From positions 620,001 through 684,000 of the forward strand of contig CAJJBJ010000002.1 in NCBI GenBank assembly GCA_905182455.1: DNA of 64,000 nt, read 5' to 3'. The notes beneath the pieces are model-generated. The model was not told the DNA's origin, ran no database searches, and saw only the letters and a program-made list of their open reading frames with translations. Both the position numbers and the translations under genes were made by a program. Origin of the DNA: an uncultured Planktomarina sp. (GTDB lineage Bacteria > Pseudomonadota > Alphaproteobacteria > Rhodobacterales > Rhodobacteraceae). Below are positions 26,853-35,998 of the stretch, in pieces (position 1 is the first letter of the stretch; each line of letters opens with the position of its first letter).

Positions 26853-28092
26853 ATGCCTCGTTTGGTGATGAAATTTGGAGGCACATCCGTTGCCAACCTA
26901 GACCGTATCCGCAACGCCGCTGAACGCGTTCGTTTGGAAGTGGACAAGGGTTGTGATGTGATCGTGATCGTCTCGGCAATGTCGGGCAAAACCAATGAGA
27001 TGGTGGAATGGGTCAATGAGACTTCTGCGTTGTATGATGCACGCGAATATGATGCGGTTGTGTCCTCTGGTGAAAACGTCACCGCTGGCCTGATGGCATT
27101 AACCTTACAGGAAATGAACATTCCGGCGCGCAGCTGGCAAGGTTGGCAAGTGCCGGTCAAAACCACAAATTCCTCATGCAAATGCACGCATTCAAGAAAT
27201 TCCGAGCGCAAACCTAGATGCCAAATTTGCCGACGGCATGCGGGTGGCTGTGGTTGCAGGATTTCAGGGAATCAGCACCGAGGGTCGTATCACCACGCTT
27301 GGCCGTGGCGGATCCGACACCACTGCGGTCGCCTTTGCCGCCGCTTTTGGGGCAGAACGTTGTGACATTTATACCGATGTGGATGGGGTCTATACCACCG
27401 ATCCCCGCATCTCAGACAAAGCGCGAAAACTCGATAAAATCGCCTTTGAAGAAATGCTGGAATTGGCTTCACTTGGAGCCAAAGTCTTGCAAACCCGCTC
27501 AGTCGAATTGGCGATGCGGTTTAATGTGCGCCTTCGGGTGCTAAGCTCTTTCGAAGACCCATCAGACACAGCTGGCACATTGGTATGTGCCGAGGAGGAA
27601 ATCATGGAATCAAATGTTGTTGCAGGCGTGGCTTATAGCCGTGACGAAGCTAAAATGACCCTTATTTCCGTGGCCGACAGGCCCGGCATCGCCGCCGCGA
27701 TCTTCGGCCCATTGTCCGAGGCCGGCGTCAACGTTGATATGATCGTGCAAAACATCAGCGAAGATGGCCGTACCGACATGACCTTTTCTTGCCCCACCAA
27801 CCAAGTGTTGCGCGCCGAAAAAGCCATGCAGGATGCCAAGGATGCCGGCAATATCAACTATCATGATTTAGTGGCCGATGAAGACGTAGCCAAAGTGTCG
27901 GTGGTTGGCATTGGTATGCGCAGCCATGCCGGCGTTGCCGCAAAGATGTTTCAGGCGCTCCACAAAGAGGGGATCAACATTAAAGTGATTACAACCTCCG
28001 AAATAAAGATTTCCGTCCTAATTGAGCGAAAATATATGGAACTAGCGGTCCAGACCCTGCATGATGCTTTTGAATTGGAAAAAGCAGCCTAG
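26853..28092 (+). pseudogene. lysC: Aspartate kinase, split by one frameshift
   Basis: Aspartokinase phosphorylates aspartate, the first step to lysine, threonine and methionine. The first frame (MPRLVMKFGGTSVANL...) runs to QGWQVPVKTTN; the second frame carries NARIQEIPSANLDAKFADGM, GRGGSDTTAVAFAAA, DVDGVYTTDPRI and two C-terminal ACT domains that bind feedback inhibitors. One extra base near 27172 (TTCCTC for TTCTC) explains the break; removing it gives a 412-residue protein, the normal length. The enzyme is normally needed for growth, and everything else is conserved, so a sequence error is at least as likely as a real mutation. Followed by ptsP as in related genomes. Confidence 0.9.
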
Positions 28093-28106
28093 GGGCACCG
28101 TTTTAA

Positions 28107-30350
28107 ATGGTCCAAACTTCAGAGAGTGAAAGCCGCAAGCTTCTTGGAGCGTTGCGTGATGCTATGGCTGAAGACTCAGCTGGGCAAGCGCGGCTTGATA
28201 AAATCGTGCAGCTTACAGCCGGTTCGATGCGGTCACAGGTTTGCTCAATCTATCTGTTCCGCGACAGCGAAACATTAGAGCTTTGTGCAACCGAAGGCTT
28301 GAACGCGGCGGCGGTTCACCAAACTCGCATGCGTATTGGCGAGGGGCTTGTGGGGCGCGTTGCCCGCTTTAACCGCATCATCAACACCGCAGATGCTCCC
28401 TCAGCCAAGGGTTTTCGCTTCATGCCGGAAACGGGTGAGGAAATTTACTCCTCCTTTCTAGGCGTCCCCATCCAAAGATTGGGCGACTCGCTAGGGGTCT
28501 TGGTGGTGCAATCCAAAGAAGCCCGCGAATTCTCCGCTGATGAAATCTATGCGCTTGAAGTAGTTGCGATGGTTTTGGCCGAAATGACAGAGCTTGGCGC
28601 TTTTGTGGGTGACGGTGATGCCTTATCGGCGCGCCACCAAAAGCCTGTGACCTTTCAAGGTCGCAGTGGCCAAGAGGGTGTCGCCGAGGGCGTGGTCTAC
28701 TTGCATGAACCGCGGGTTGTGGTGACCAACCCCATAGCCGATGATCCAGAGGTTGAACAGAATAGGCTGGAAGATGCTCTGGACCGTCTAAGGGTCTCAG
28801 TAGACCAAATGCTCGCCGATGCGCGCAGCGGTGACGCCGAACAATTGGAAGTGCTAGAAGCTTACCGCCTATTCGCCCATTCTAAAGGCTGGCGCCGCAG
28901 GATGGAAGAAGACATCCAACGCGGCCTATCGGCCGAAGCAGCCGTCGAGAAAGAGCAATCCACCGCCCGAAGCCGCATAGGGCAATCCAAAGATGCCTAT
29001 CTGCGCGAACGCCTGCATGATCTGGACGACTTGTCCAACCGGCTGTTACGCCTGCTCACAGGACAGGGCAGCGATACCGGCGCGGAAGTGCCTCACAATC
29101 CAATATTGGTGGCGCGCAATATCGGCCCCGGTGAACTGCTTGATTATGGCCGCAACCTGCGCGGAATCGTGTTGGAAGAAGGTTCCGTAGGCTCGCATGC
29201 CGCAATTGTGGCCCGCGCTTTGGCCATTCCTTTGGTAATACACGCCAAGGGCATCGTCACGGAAGCACTCAATGGCGACCCGATCATGGTAGATGGTGAT
29301 CAAGGCACAGTGCACCTGCGCCCAGATGAGGGCGTGCAAAAAGCGGTTCAAGATAAGATTGCGATGATGCGCCAAGCGGCGGATCGCTATGTGGAATTAC
29401 GCGACAAACCCGCTCAGGCCAAATGTGGCACAGTAGTGGAACTCTTGATGAATGCAGGCCTCATGGCCAACTTGCCATCCCTGGCCAGCTCAGGTGCGGA
29501 AGGAGTGGGGTTGTTTCGCACAGAACTTCAGTTTCTATCTCAAAACAAAATGCCCAAACGCGGCGAGCTGGTGGCGCAATATACCCGCGTCATGGATGCT
29601 GCCGAAGGCCGTAAGGTGGTGTTTCGCACACTTGATATCGGCTCAGATAAAGTGCTGCCCTATATGGCACCACAGGACGAACCCAATCCGGCAATGGGCT
29701 GGCGCGCCATTCGCGTGGGGTTGGATAAACCCGGAATTTTACGTATGCAGCTTCAGGCTTTGCTGCGGGCCACAGCCGGGCAAGAATTGTCAGTGATGTT
29801 TCCTTTTGTTGCCCAATATGACGAGTTTCACGGTGCTAAGGCAGAATTGGAACGCGCCAAAGCCCGCGAAGCCAAATTGGGCCATACGCCGCCCAGAAAT
29901 ATCCGTGTGGGCGCCATGTTAGAAACACCGTCTTTGGCCTTTGCCCCCAATCAATTTTTTAAGGAAGTAGATTTCCTGTCCATTGGCGGCAATGATCTCA
30001 AGCAATTCTTTTTCGCAGCAGACCGAGAGAACGAACGGGTGCGAAAACGTTATGACACGCTAAACACCAGCTTCCTGAATTTCTTAGAGCAGATTGTGGA
30101 GCGTGCCCGAACCAGCAACACGCAATTGTCCTTTTGTGGCGAAGATGCAGGGCGCCCACTAGAAGCCGCCTGCTTTGCTGCTTTAGGCATCCATACGCTC
30201 TCCATGCGCCCCGCATCTATTGCCCCGGTTAAACATTTGATCCGGCGTATTGATCTAAAAAAACTCAAGTTGGTGATTGATAATGCCCGCAACGAGGGGC
30301 ATCAATCAGTGCGCGGCCCGGTTCTAGAGTGGGTCAGGCTTAACAGTTAA
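28107..30350 (+). CDS. ptsP: Phosphoenolpyruvate-protein phosphotransferase PtsP (enzyme I-Ntr)
   Basis: 747 residues. N-terminal GAF domain (about residues 15-165) followed by enzyme I: the phosphorylated His lies in GSVGSHAAIVARALAIP, and GVGLFRTELQFL plus CGEDAGRPLEAACF belong to the PEP-binding barrel. It passes phosphate from PEP to NPr and on to EIIA-Ntr, linking nitrogen and carbon state to regulation rather than sugar uptake. The NPr and EIIA partners are not in this window. It starts 14 bases after lysC, so the two may share a transcript, and overlaps the opposite-strand acetyltransferase by 11 bases. Confidence 0.95.
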   Translation: MVQTSESESRKLLGALRDAMAEDSAGQARLDKIVQLTAGSMRSQVCSIYLFRDSETLELCATEGLNAAAVHQTRMRIGEGLVGRVARFNRIINTADAPSAKGFRFMPETGEEIYSSFLGVPIQRLGDSLGVLVVQSKEAREFSADEIYALEVVAMVLAEMTELGAFVGDGDALSARHQKPVTFQGRSGQEGVAEGVVYLHEPRVVVTNPIADDPEVEQNRLEDALDRLRVSVDQMLADARSGDAEQLEVLEAYRLFAHSKGWRRRMEEDIQRGLSAEAAVEKEQSTARSRIGQSKDAYLRERLHDLDDLSNRLLRLLTGQGSDTGAEVPHNPILVARNIGPGELLDYGRNLRGIVLEEGSVGSHAAIVARALAIPLVIHAKGIVTEALNGDPIMVDGDQGTVHLRPDEGVQKAVQDKIAMMRQAADRYVELRDKPAQAKCGTVVELLMNAGLMANLPSLASSGAEGVGLFRTELQFLSQNKMPKRGELVAQYTRVMDAAEGRKVVFRTLDIGSDKVLPYMAPQDEPNPAMGWRAIRVGLDKPGILRMQLQALLRATAGQELSVMFPFVAQYDEFHGAKAELERAKAREAKLGHTPPRNIRVGAMLETPSLAFAPNQFFKEVDFLSIGGNDLKQFFFAADRENERVRKRYDTLNTSFLNFLEQIVERARTSNTQLSFCGEDAGRPLEAACFAALGIHTLSMRPASIAPVKHLIRRIDLKKLKLVIDNARNEGHQSVRGPVLEWVRLNS

Positions 30351-30828
30351 TCCCAGTTACTTTACCAGTCACCCCATCCCAAGCACCGGGTTCAAGCGCC
30401 GTGCCCAACACGCGGTTGGGGTTTGTGGGTGGCGGCATATGCACGTCTGACAAATACCTAAAACCAAAGCGTTTATAGTAAGGCTCGTCCCCCACCAGCA
30501 TGACCCGGCTCCATCCCAAGGGCGGAGCAACTGCAAGGCTTTCACGAATCAAGTAGCCACCCAGCCCCTCGCCCTGACGCGTTGGGTGTACGCCGATAGG
30601 ACCCAGCAGCAAAGCAGGCGCGGCCCCAACCAAAACAGGCCAATAGCGAATCGCTCCCGCCAATATTCCATCTGAATCGCGCGCCACGTGGGACAGCGCA
30701 CTCAACGGTGCGATACCATCGCGAAGACGATACGAGGACAAAGCTTCTCTGCCGGGTGCAAAGCACAAATCATAGAGCGCTTCAACTTCCCACCAATCAT
30801 CTTCTACCTCGCGGTTTAAATGAAACAC
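30340..30828 (-). CDS. GNAT family N-acetyltransferase
   Basis: 162 residues of the YhbS-like GNAT group. LLGPIGVHPTRQGEGLGGYLI is the acetyl-CoA-binding motif A with its R/Q-x-x-G-x-G/A signature; the C-terminus YYKRFGFRYLSDVHMPPP is typical of the subgroup. I choose GTG 30828 (VFHLNREVEDDWWE) because AAGGACA precedes it at good distance; the frame is open to a TTG at 30885, but the extra residues are basic and not family-like. Substrate unknown. Tail-to-tail overlap with ptsP. Confidence 0.84.
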   Translation of the reverse strand: MFHLNREVEDDWWEVEALYDLCFAPGREALSSYRLRDGIAPLSALSHVARDSDGILAGAIRYWPVLVGAAPALLLGPIGVHPTRQGEGLGGYLIRESLAVAPPLGWSRVMLVGDEPYYKRFGFRYLSDVHMPPPTNPNRVLGTALEPGAWDGVTGKVTGINC

Positions 30829-30901
30829 CGCCCTGTCCTTCTTTCCTTTTGCAACTGGCCTAGCACGGGGATACCCTCTGCGCAAACCTAGAGGAGAGCT
30901 G

Positions 30902-31507
30902 ATGTTTTACCGCCCCGAAGATGGCCACGGTCTGCCATATAATCCGTTCAATGCCATCGTAACACCCCGCCCAATCGGCTGGATATCCACGCAAGACAGT
31001 GCGGGAAACCGCAATTTGGCACCCTATTCCTTTTTCAATGCTGTCGCCTATGTGCCTCCGCAGGTGATGTTTTCCTCAACGGGTATGAAATCCGATCAAG
31101 ACGGAACTAAAGACAGCGTGAGCAACATTCGCGAAACCGGCGTGTTTTGCGTCAATATTGTGGAATACTCCATGCGCGACGCGATGAACGCTTCTTCTGC
31201 GGCCTTCGCAAAAAGTGAAGATGAGTTCATCAAAGCCGGATTGGAAGCCGTGGCCTGTGACACTATTTCAGGTTTTCGCGTGGCCGGCGCGCCCGCCAGT
31301 TTGGAATGCAAGCTGACTCAAATACTCCAACTGCCCGGTGAAGCCAATTTTGTAGTCTTCGGAGAGGTCACCGGCGTGCATATGCGCGATGATTGTATGG
31401 TCGATGACCGGTTTGACGTCACCAAATTTAGACCTTTGGCACGCTTGGGTTATAAAGATTACTCGGTTGTGGATAATATATTTTCGCTTAGCCGCCCGGA
31501 CGAATAA
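30902..31507 (+). CDS. Flavin reductase family protein (FMN-binding split barrel)
   Basis: 201 residues, flavin reductase-like domain of the DIM6/NTAB group: YNPFNAIVTPRPIGWISTQD and SFFNAVAYVPPQVMFSS are typical of the FMN-binding split barrel in this long form. It begins with GAGGAGAGCTG before ATG. The physiological partner is unknown; close relatives in alphaproteobacteria are widespread and lie next to various genes. The second flavin reductase-type gene of the window (the other is at 3175-3669). Confidence 0.88.
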   Translation: MFYRPEDGHGLPYNPFNAIVTPRPIGWISTQDSAGNRNLAPYSFFNAVAYVPPQVMFSSTGMKSDQDGTKDSVSNIRETGVFCVNIVEYSMRDAMNASSAAFAKSEDEFIKAGLEAVACDTISGFRVAGAPASLECKLTQILQLPGEANFVVFGEVTGVHMRDDCMVDDRFDVTKFRPLARLGYKDYSVVDNIFSLSRPDE

Positions 31508-31529
31508 TCCGAGCAGCTGACGGTAAGTT

Positions 31530-33194
31530 TTAGTGGCCAGCAGCTAAAATGCCAGTACGCACACCATAATCAACAGCGATCTCGTAATCGGGATCGTCGT
31601 CACTATCGACAATCAAATGCCCAGCCTTGCTGAGCAGATAGTGACAATCTTTACTCAGATGACGCAATTGAATGCGCTTTCCAGATTCTTCATATTTCAA
31701 GGCCACAGCTTCAATCGCCTGCAACGCTGATTGATCTGCAACCCGGCTGTCAGCAAAATCAACAATCACCTTGTCGGGATCCCCATTCGGTGTGAATAGC
31801 TCTGAAAACCCTTCTGAAGAACCAAAAAACAGCGGACCGCGGATCTTATACACTTTGGTGCCATCGGCCTCTATAGAGCGGTTTGCATGGATGCGCGTGG
31901 CGTTCTGCCAAGCATAGGCCAATGCGGAGACAATCACCCCCACCACGACAGCAATCGCAAGGTCGGTCATCACAGTCACAACTGTTACCAAGATGATCAC
32001 AAAGGCATCCGTCAGCGGCACCCTACGCATGATTTTAAAGCTGTTCCAAGCAAAGGTGCCGATCACAACCATAAACATAACACCCACCAAAGCAGCTAGT
32101 GGAATTTGCTCTATCCAAGACGATGCTACCACAATAAACAACAGTAAAAACAAAGCAGCTGCAATGCCTGCTATCCGCGTACGGCCACCAGATTTCACGT
32201 TGATCATCGATTGCCCGATCATAGCACACCCGCCCATGCCACCAAAAAATCCAGTCACGGTATTGGCTATTCCTTGGGCTATACTTTCCTGGCTTGCTCC
32301 ACCACGTTTGTTAGTCATGTCACCAACAAGATTGAGTGTAAGTAAGCTCTCAATTAATCCAATAGCAGCAAGAATGCCTGCATAAGGCAATACGATATAA
32401 AATGTGGTCAGGTTGAAAGGAGCCATGGGCGTACCATAGATTCCGGTTCCAGTTCCAAAAGGATTGTGAAAGCTTGGTAATCCGCCCTTGATGCTTTCTA
32501 AATCCCCAACTCGTGGCACATCAATACCAAGCGCAATAACTAAAATGGCAACGATGCCAATCCCAGCCAAAGGTGCAGGGATTATTTTAGTAACTTTGGG
32601 CATCAACCAAACAATACCCATTGTCAGCGCCACGAGCGCAAACATTGTTATCATTGGAACTCCAGACAACCACTCACCACCAGACATCCCATGACCACTA
32701 TTCACAATGGTACCAGGAACTTTGAACTGACTCATCTGAGCCAAGAAAATTACAATTGCCAAGCCATTTACAAAACCCAACATAACAGGATGCGGAACAA
32801 GGCGAATAAATTTAGCCCAACGCATGATCCCTACAAAAACTTGAATTAGCCCCATCAACACCACAGTCGCGAACAAATATTCCACCCCGTGCTGAGCGAC
32901 CAACGCCACCATAACCACGGCCAAAGCGCCTGTGGCCCCGGAGATCATGCCAGGACGACCCCCGATCAAAGCGGTGATGAGACCCACGATAAAAGCTGCG
33001 TATAGCCCTACCAAAGGATGCACCCCAGCAACAAAGGCAAAAGCAACCGCTTCAGGCACCAATGCCAAAGCAACGGTTAGGCCAGCCAAAAGCTCAATCC
33101 GAATGCGGCCAACGGTGATGGGTTCACCGGCGCTGAGGTTGAAATCGGCAAAAGAGGGTCGGGCCGCCAATGCAGCCAACAAGACACGAGACAT
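31530..33194 (-). CDS. SulP-family anion permease with STAS domain
   Basis: 554 residues, about eleven membrane segments, then a cytoplasmic STAS domain at the C-terminus (about residues 440-535). GLTVALALVPEAVAFAFVAGV is the SulP signature helix, and GGMGGCAMIGQSMINVKSGG is the second conserved element. SulP proteins transport sulfate, bicarbonate or other anions; this form, with a long STAS and KIRGPLFFGSSEGF, resembles the proteobacterial group often annotated as sulfate transporters. Lone gene with its own upstream region. Confidence 0.9.
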   Translation of the reverse strand: MSRVLLAALAARPSFADFNLSAGEPITVGRIRIELLAGLTVALALVPEAVAFAFVAGVHPLVGLYAAFIVGLITALIGGRPGMISGATGALAVVMVALVAQHGVEYLFATVVLMGLIQVFVGIMRWAKFIRLVPHPVMLGFVNGLAIVIFLAQMSQFKVPGTIVNSGHGMSGGEWLSGVPMITMFALVALTMGIVWLMPKVTKIIPAPLAGIGIVAILVIALGIDVPRVGDLESIKGGLPSFHNPFGTGTGIYGTPMAPFNLTTFYIVLPYAGILAAIGLIESLLTLNLVGDMTNKRGGASQESIAQGIANTVTGFFGGMGGCAMIGQSMINVKSGGRTRIAGIAAALFLLLFIVVASSWIEQIPLAALVGVMFMVVIGTFAWNSFKIMRRVPLTDAFVIILVTVVTVMTDLAIAVVVGVIVSALAYAWQNATRIHANRSIEADGTKVYKIRGPLFFGSSEGFSELFTPNGDPDKVIVDFADSRVADQSALQAIEAVALKYEESGKRIQLRHLSKDCHYLLSKAGHLIVDSDDDPDYEIAVDYGVRTGILAAGH

Positions 33195-33359
33195 AATGGG
33201 GAACCTTTTTTAGTCGAAAAATTTTTGAGTTGGGACCTCATAACATATATTTCGCTGAGGTCACGGTATTCTTACTAACCGCACGATTGGGTGGCTGGCA
33301 CAGATCGCGAAAATATGCGATAGTTTTGTTAAATTTGGTATTTATTGGGGATGATGCTT

Positions 33360-34232
33360 ATGCTCAAAACTAAAATTGGGGTCATTGGTGGATCAGGTCT
33401 TTATGATATCGATGGATTGCAAAACTCCAAATGGCAGCCAGTCGACAGCCCATGGGGCGCACCTTCCGATGAGCTACTCATCGGGACGCTGGACGGTGTG
33501 GAGATAGTATTTCTCCCCCGCCACGGGCGCGGTCATGTGCATTCCCCCAGCAGTGTACCGTACCGCGCCAATATTGATGCGCTCAAACGGCTTGGCGTCA
33601 CCGATGTGATCAGTGTCAGTGCCTGCGGTTCGTTTCAAGAACACATGGCACCGGGACATTTCGTGATCGTGGATCAATTTATTGACCGCACCACCGCGCG
33701 GGAAAATTCCTTTTTTGGCACGGGATGCGTGGCCCACGTGAGTGTTGCGCATCCCACCTGCCCGCGCCTATCACAGGCCTGCCAAGACGCCGCTGAAGCC
33801 CAAGAAATCACCGTGCACCGTGGTGGCACATATCTGGCGATGGAGGGTCCACAATTTTCCTCGCTGGCAGAAAGCCGGATGTACCGTGAGGTTTGGGGCT
33901 GTGATGTGATCGGAATGACCAATATGCCGGAGGCCAGATTGGCCCGTGAGGCTGAGCTATGTTACGCCTCTGTCGCGATGATTACTGATTATGACAGCTG
34001 GCATCCAGATCATGGTGAGGTTGATGTGACCGCGATCATCAAAACTCTTATGGGCAACTCCGCTCAGGCCAAAGGCATGATAGCGCGCCTGCCCGCCTTA
34101 CTCGGCCTGGAGCGTTACGATTGTCCGCATGGCTGTGACAAGTCCCTCGAGTTTGCCATCATGACGGCCCCAGAAATGCGCAACCCCGCGTTGTTGGCCA
34201 AATTGGATGCGGTGGCGGGACGGGTGCTCTGA
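33360..34232 (+). CDS. mtnP: S-methyl-5'-thioadenosine phosphorylase
   Basis: 290 residues. Cleaves methylthioadenosine with phosphate to adenine and methylthioribose 1-phosphate. GVIGGSGLYDIDG (phosphate loop), FLPRHGRGH, SVPYRANI, MEGPQFSSLAESRMYR and GMTNMPEARLAREAELCY are all diagnostic and intact. I choose the ATG at 33360, which starts the conserved N-terminus and lies about nine bases from GGGG; earlier ATGs at 33351 and 33354 are also possible. Followed by a DUF218 gene and apt, which salvages the released adenine. Confidence 0.95.
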   Translation: MLKTKIGVIGGSGLYDIDGLQNSKWQPVDSPWGAPSDELLIGTLDGVEIVFLPRHGRGHVHSPSSVPYRANIDALKRLGVTDVISVSACGSFQEHMAPGHFVIVDQFIDRTTARENSFFGTGCVAHVSVAHPTCPRLSQACQDAAEAQEITVHRGGTYLAMEGPQFSSLAESRMYREVWGCDVIGMTNMPEARLAREAELCYASVAMITDYDSWHPDHGEVDVTAIIKTLMGNSAQAKGMIARLPALLGLERYDCPHGCDKSLEFAIMTAPEMRNPALLAKLDAVAGRVL

Positions 34233-34288
34233 TCGGTCCCCTGTCGCCCATAAGCACCCTGCGACGTCTCGCGTTCCTAGCACTTGCG

Positions 34289-34828
34289 GTGTTTTTCGCC
34301 CCGTCGCTCTGGATGCAGGCCACAACGCCGACGCTCGACCTCCAAGAGGCGCAGCCAGCCGATGCAGCATTAGTATTTGGTGCGGTTGTGCGCAATGGGG
34401 TGATATCACCGCTGCATGCAGAACGATTGGATGCCGCCAGCGCCCTTTATGAGCGAGGCATCATCCCTGAAATTGTGGTTTCAAATCAACAGCTGGCTGC
34501 AAAATTTATGCGTGACTACCTGATCACCAAGAACGTGCCAGGACATGCGATCAGACTCGACGGGCGCGCGGAACGCACACCCGATACCTGCCGTGCCGAG
34601 GCACGCCGAGCACAGCCCCGCCGGGTGATCATGATTTCTCAGCGCTTCCACCTGCCGCGCCTTGCCTTGCAATGCCGCAATCTTGGTGTCCAAGGCCAAT
34701 ATCTGATGGCCGACAGCAGCACCCGGGCACCGGCTAGTTTTTGGACTCGTCTCAAAGTACGTAGTACCAGAACAGCACGAGAAGCGGCGCTCATTTGGGC
34801 TGAACTTCTCGGGCTTTACCCGCATTAA
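34289..34828 (+). CDS. YdcF/SanA-like DUF218 membrane-anchored protein
   Basis: 179 residues as given from the GTG at 34289. A DUF218 domain follows an N-terminal membrane anchor: [40 protein letters not shown] and [19 protein letters not shown] are the family's conserved blocks. E. coli SanA and ElyC act in envelope integrity; the molecular function is unknown. The anchor helix ([18 protein letters not shown]) begins upstream of the GTG, in the same open frame that starts with CTG at 34229, overlapping the mtnP stop. The real start is therefore probably there, an unusual codon. Sits between mtnP and apt. Confidence 0.78.
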   Translation: MFFAPSLWMQATTPTLDLQEAQPADAALVFGAVVRNGVISPLHAERLDAASALYERGIIPEIVVSNQQLAAKFMRDYLITKNVPGHAIRLDGRAERTPDTCRAEARRAQPRRVIMISQRFHLPRLALQCRNLGVQGQYLMADSSTRAPASFWTRLKVRSTRTAREAALIWAELLGLYPH

Positions 34829-34874
34829 CCTATTGAGGAACTGTCGCCACAGGCCTAGGATAGGAGCGATCCAA

Positions 34875-35417
34875 ATGAGGCCCATGATGAAAACCATCGA
34901 AGATTATATCCGCACAATTCCTGACTTCCCCCGTGAAGGCATCATGTTTCGAGATGTCACCACATTATTTGCCGATCCGCGTGGTTTGCGCCTCGCAATT
35001 GACCAAATGCTGCACCCCTATGCAGGTGTGGCCGTGGACAAAATCATTGGGCTCGAAGCGCGCGGCTTTATCCTCGGCGGTGCGATTGCGCATCAACTGG
35101 GCAAAGGCTTCATTCCTATTCGCAAACAAGGCAAACTACCCGGCAAAACTATATCGCAGGCCTATACGCTGGAATATGGTGAGGCGGTGATGGAAATTCA
35201 CGAAGACGCCATCCAACCTGGGGAAAAGGTCTTGGTCGTTGATGATCTGTTGGCCACCGGCGGCACGGCCCAAGCGGGTTTGCAGCTGCTCGAAAAATTG
35301 GGTGCCGATGTGATCGGCTGTTCTTTTGTGATTGATCTTCCTGATTTGGGTGGGCGTCAATTGCTCGAAGGCATGGGCATGGAGGTCCACAGCCTCTGCG
35401 CTTTCGCAGGCGATTAA
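34875..35417 (+). CDS. apt: Adenine phosphoribosyltransferase
   Basis: 180 residues. Makes AMP from adenine and PRPP. The N-terminus [25 protein letters not shown], the RKQGKLPG loop and the PRPP motif [17 protein letters not shown] are all present. ATG 34875 has AGGAG eight bases upstream; ATGs at 34884 and 34887 are less well placed. With mtnP two genes upstream it forms a salvage route for adenine from methylthioadenosine. Its stop overlaps the convergent acetyltransferase by four bases. Confidence 0.95.
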   Translation: MRPMMKTIEDYIRTIPDFPREGIMFRDVTTLFADPRGLRLAIDQMLHPYAGVAVDKIIGLEARGFILGGAIAHQLGKGFIPIRKQGKLPGKTISQAYTLEYGEAVMEIHEDAIQPGEKVLVVDDLLATGGTAQAGLQLLEKLGADVIGCSFVIDLPDLGGRQLLEGMGMEVHSLCAFAGD

Positions 35418-35998
35418 CCCGCTTCAGTTTTGCCGCGCCGGTCGTGGCGGATGGCTGCATAAAGTACATGGGTGCGCCAACGCCCAGCTATTTGTAGATA
35501 ACTTTGCGCCACACCTTCATATTTGAAGCGACAGCTTTCCAACAGCCCGCGTGAGGGTTGGTTTTCAGGCAAGCAGGCCGCTTCGACCCGGCTGAGATCC
35601 AACTTGCGAAACGCATGTAAAACCACACACTCGACCGCTTCACGCATAAAGCCTTGGCGGGCAAAGGCCTGCCCGGTCCAATAGCCTAGCGTACCAGCCT
35701 GCGCAGGACCGCGACGAATATTGTCGAGCGTGATAGCCCCTATCAAAGCCTGATCTGTTTTACGGATCAAAAACAATGGGCAGCCATTGCCGTTTTTGAT
35801 GGCCCGCTGCGCCCAATAAACTCGGTTTGTAAAGTTCTTGCGAGTCAGATGCTCATCTGACCACACCGGATCCCAGGGCGACAAAAAATCACGACTGTCA
35901 CTGCGCAACTGCACCCAATTACGAAAGTCATTATGATGCGGTGGCCGCAAGATCAGCCGCTCGGTTTCAATTATAAGTTTTCTAGGTAGCCCAAACAT
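35414..35998 (-). CDS. rimJ: GNAT acetyltransferase, RimJ/RimL type
   Basis: 194 residues similar to ribosomal-protein N-acetyltransferases: [23 protein letters not shown] at the N-terminus, [19 protein letters not shown] with the acetyl-CoA site, and [19 protein letters not shown]. RimJ acetylates the N-terminus of S5, but many relatives act on other targets, so the symbol is tentative. Last gene of the cox-thrC-peptidase run; it overlaps the M16 stop codon by one base. Confidence 0.85.
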   Translation of the reverse strand: MFGLPRKLIIETERLILRPPHHNDFRNWVQLRSDSRDFLSPWDPVWSDEHLTRKNFTNRVYWAQRAIKNGNGCPLFLIRKTDQALIGAITLDNIRRGPAQAGTLGYWTGQAFARQGFMREAVECVVLHAFRKLDLSRVEAACLPENQPSRGLLESCRFKYEGVAQSYLQIAGRWRTHVLYAAIRHDRRGKTEAG

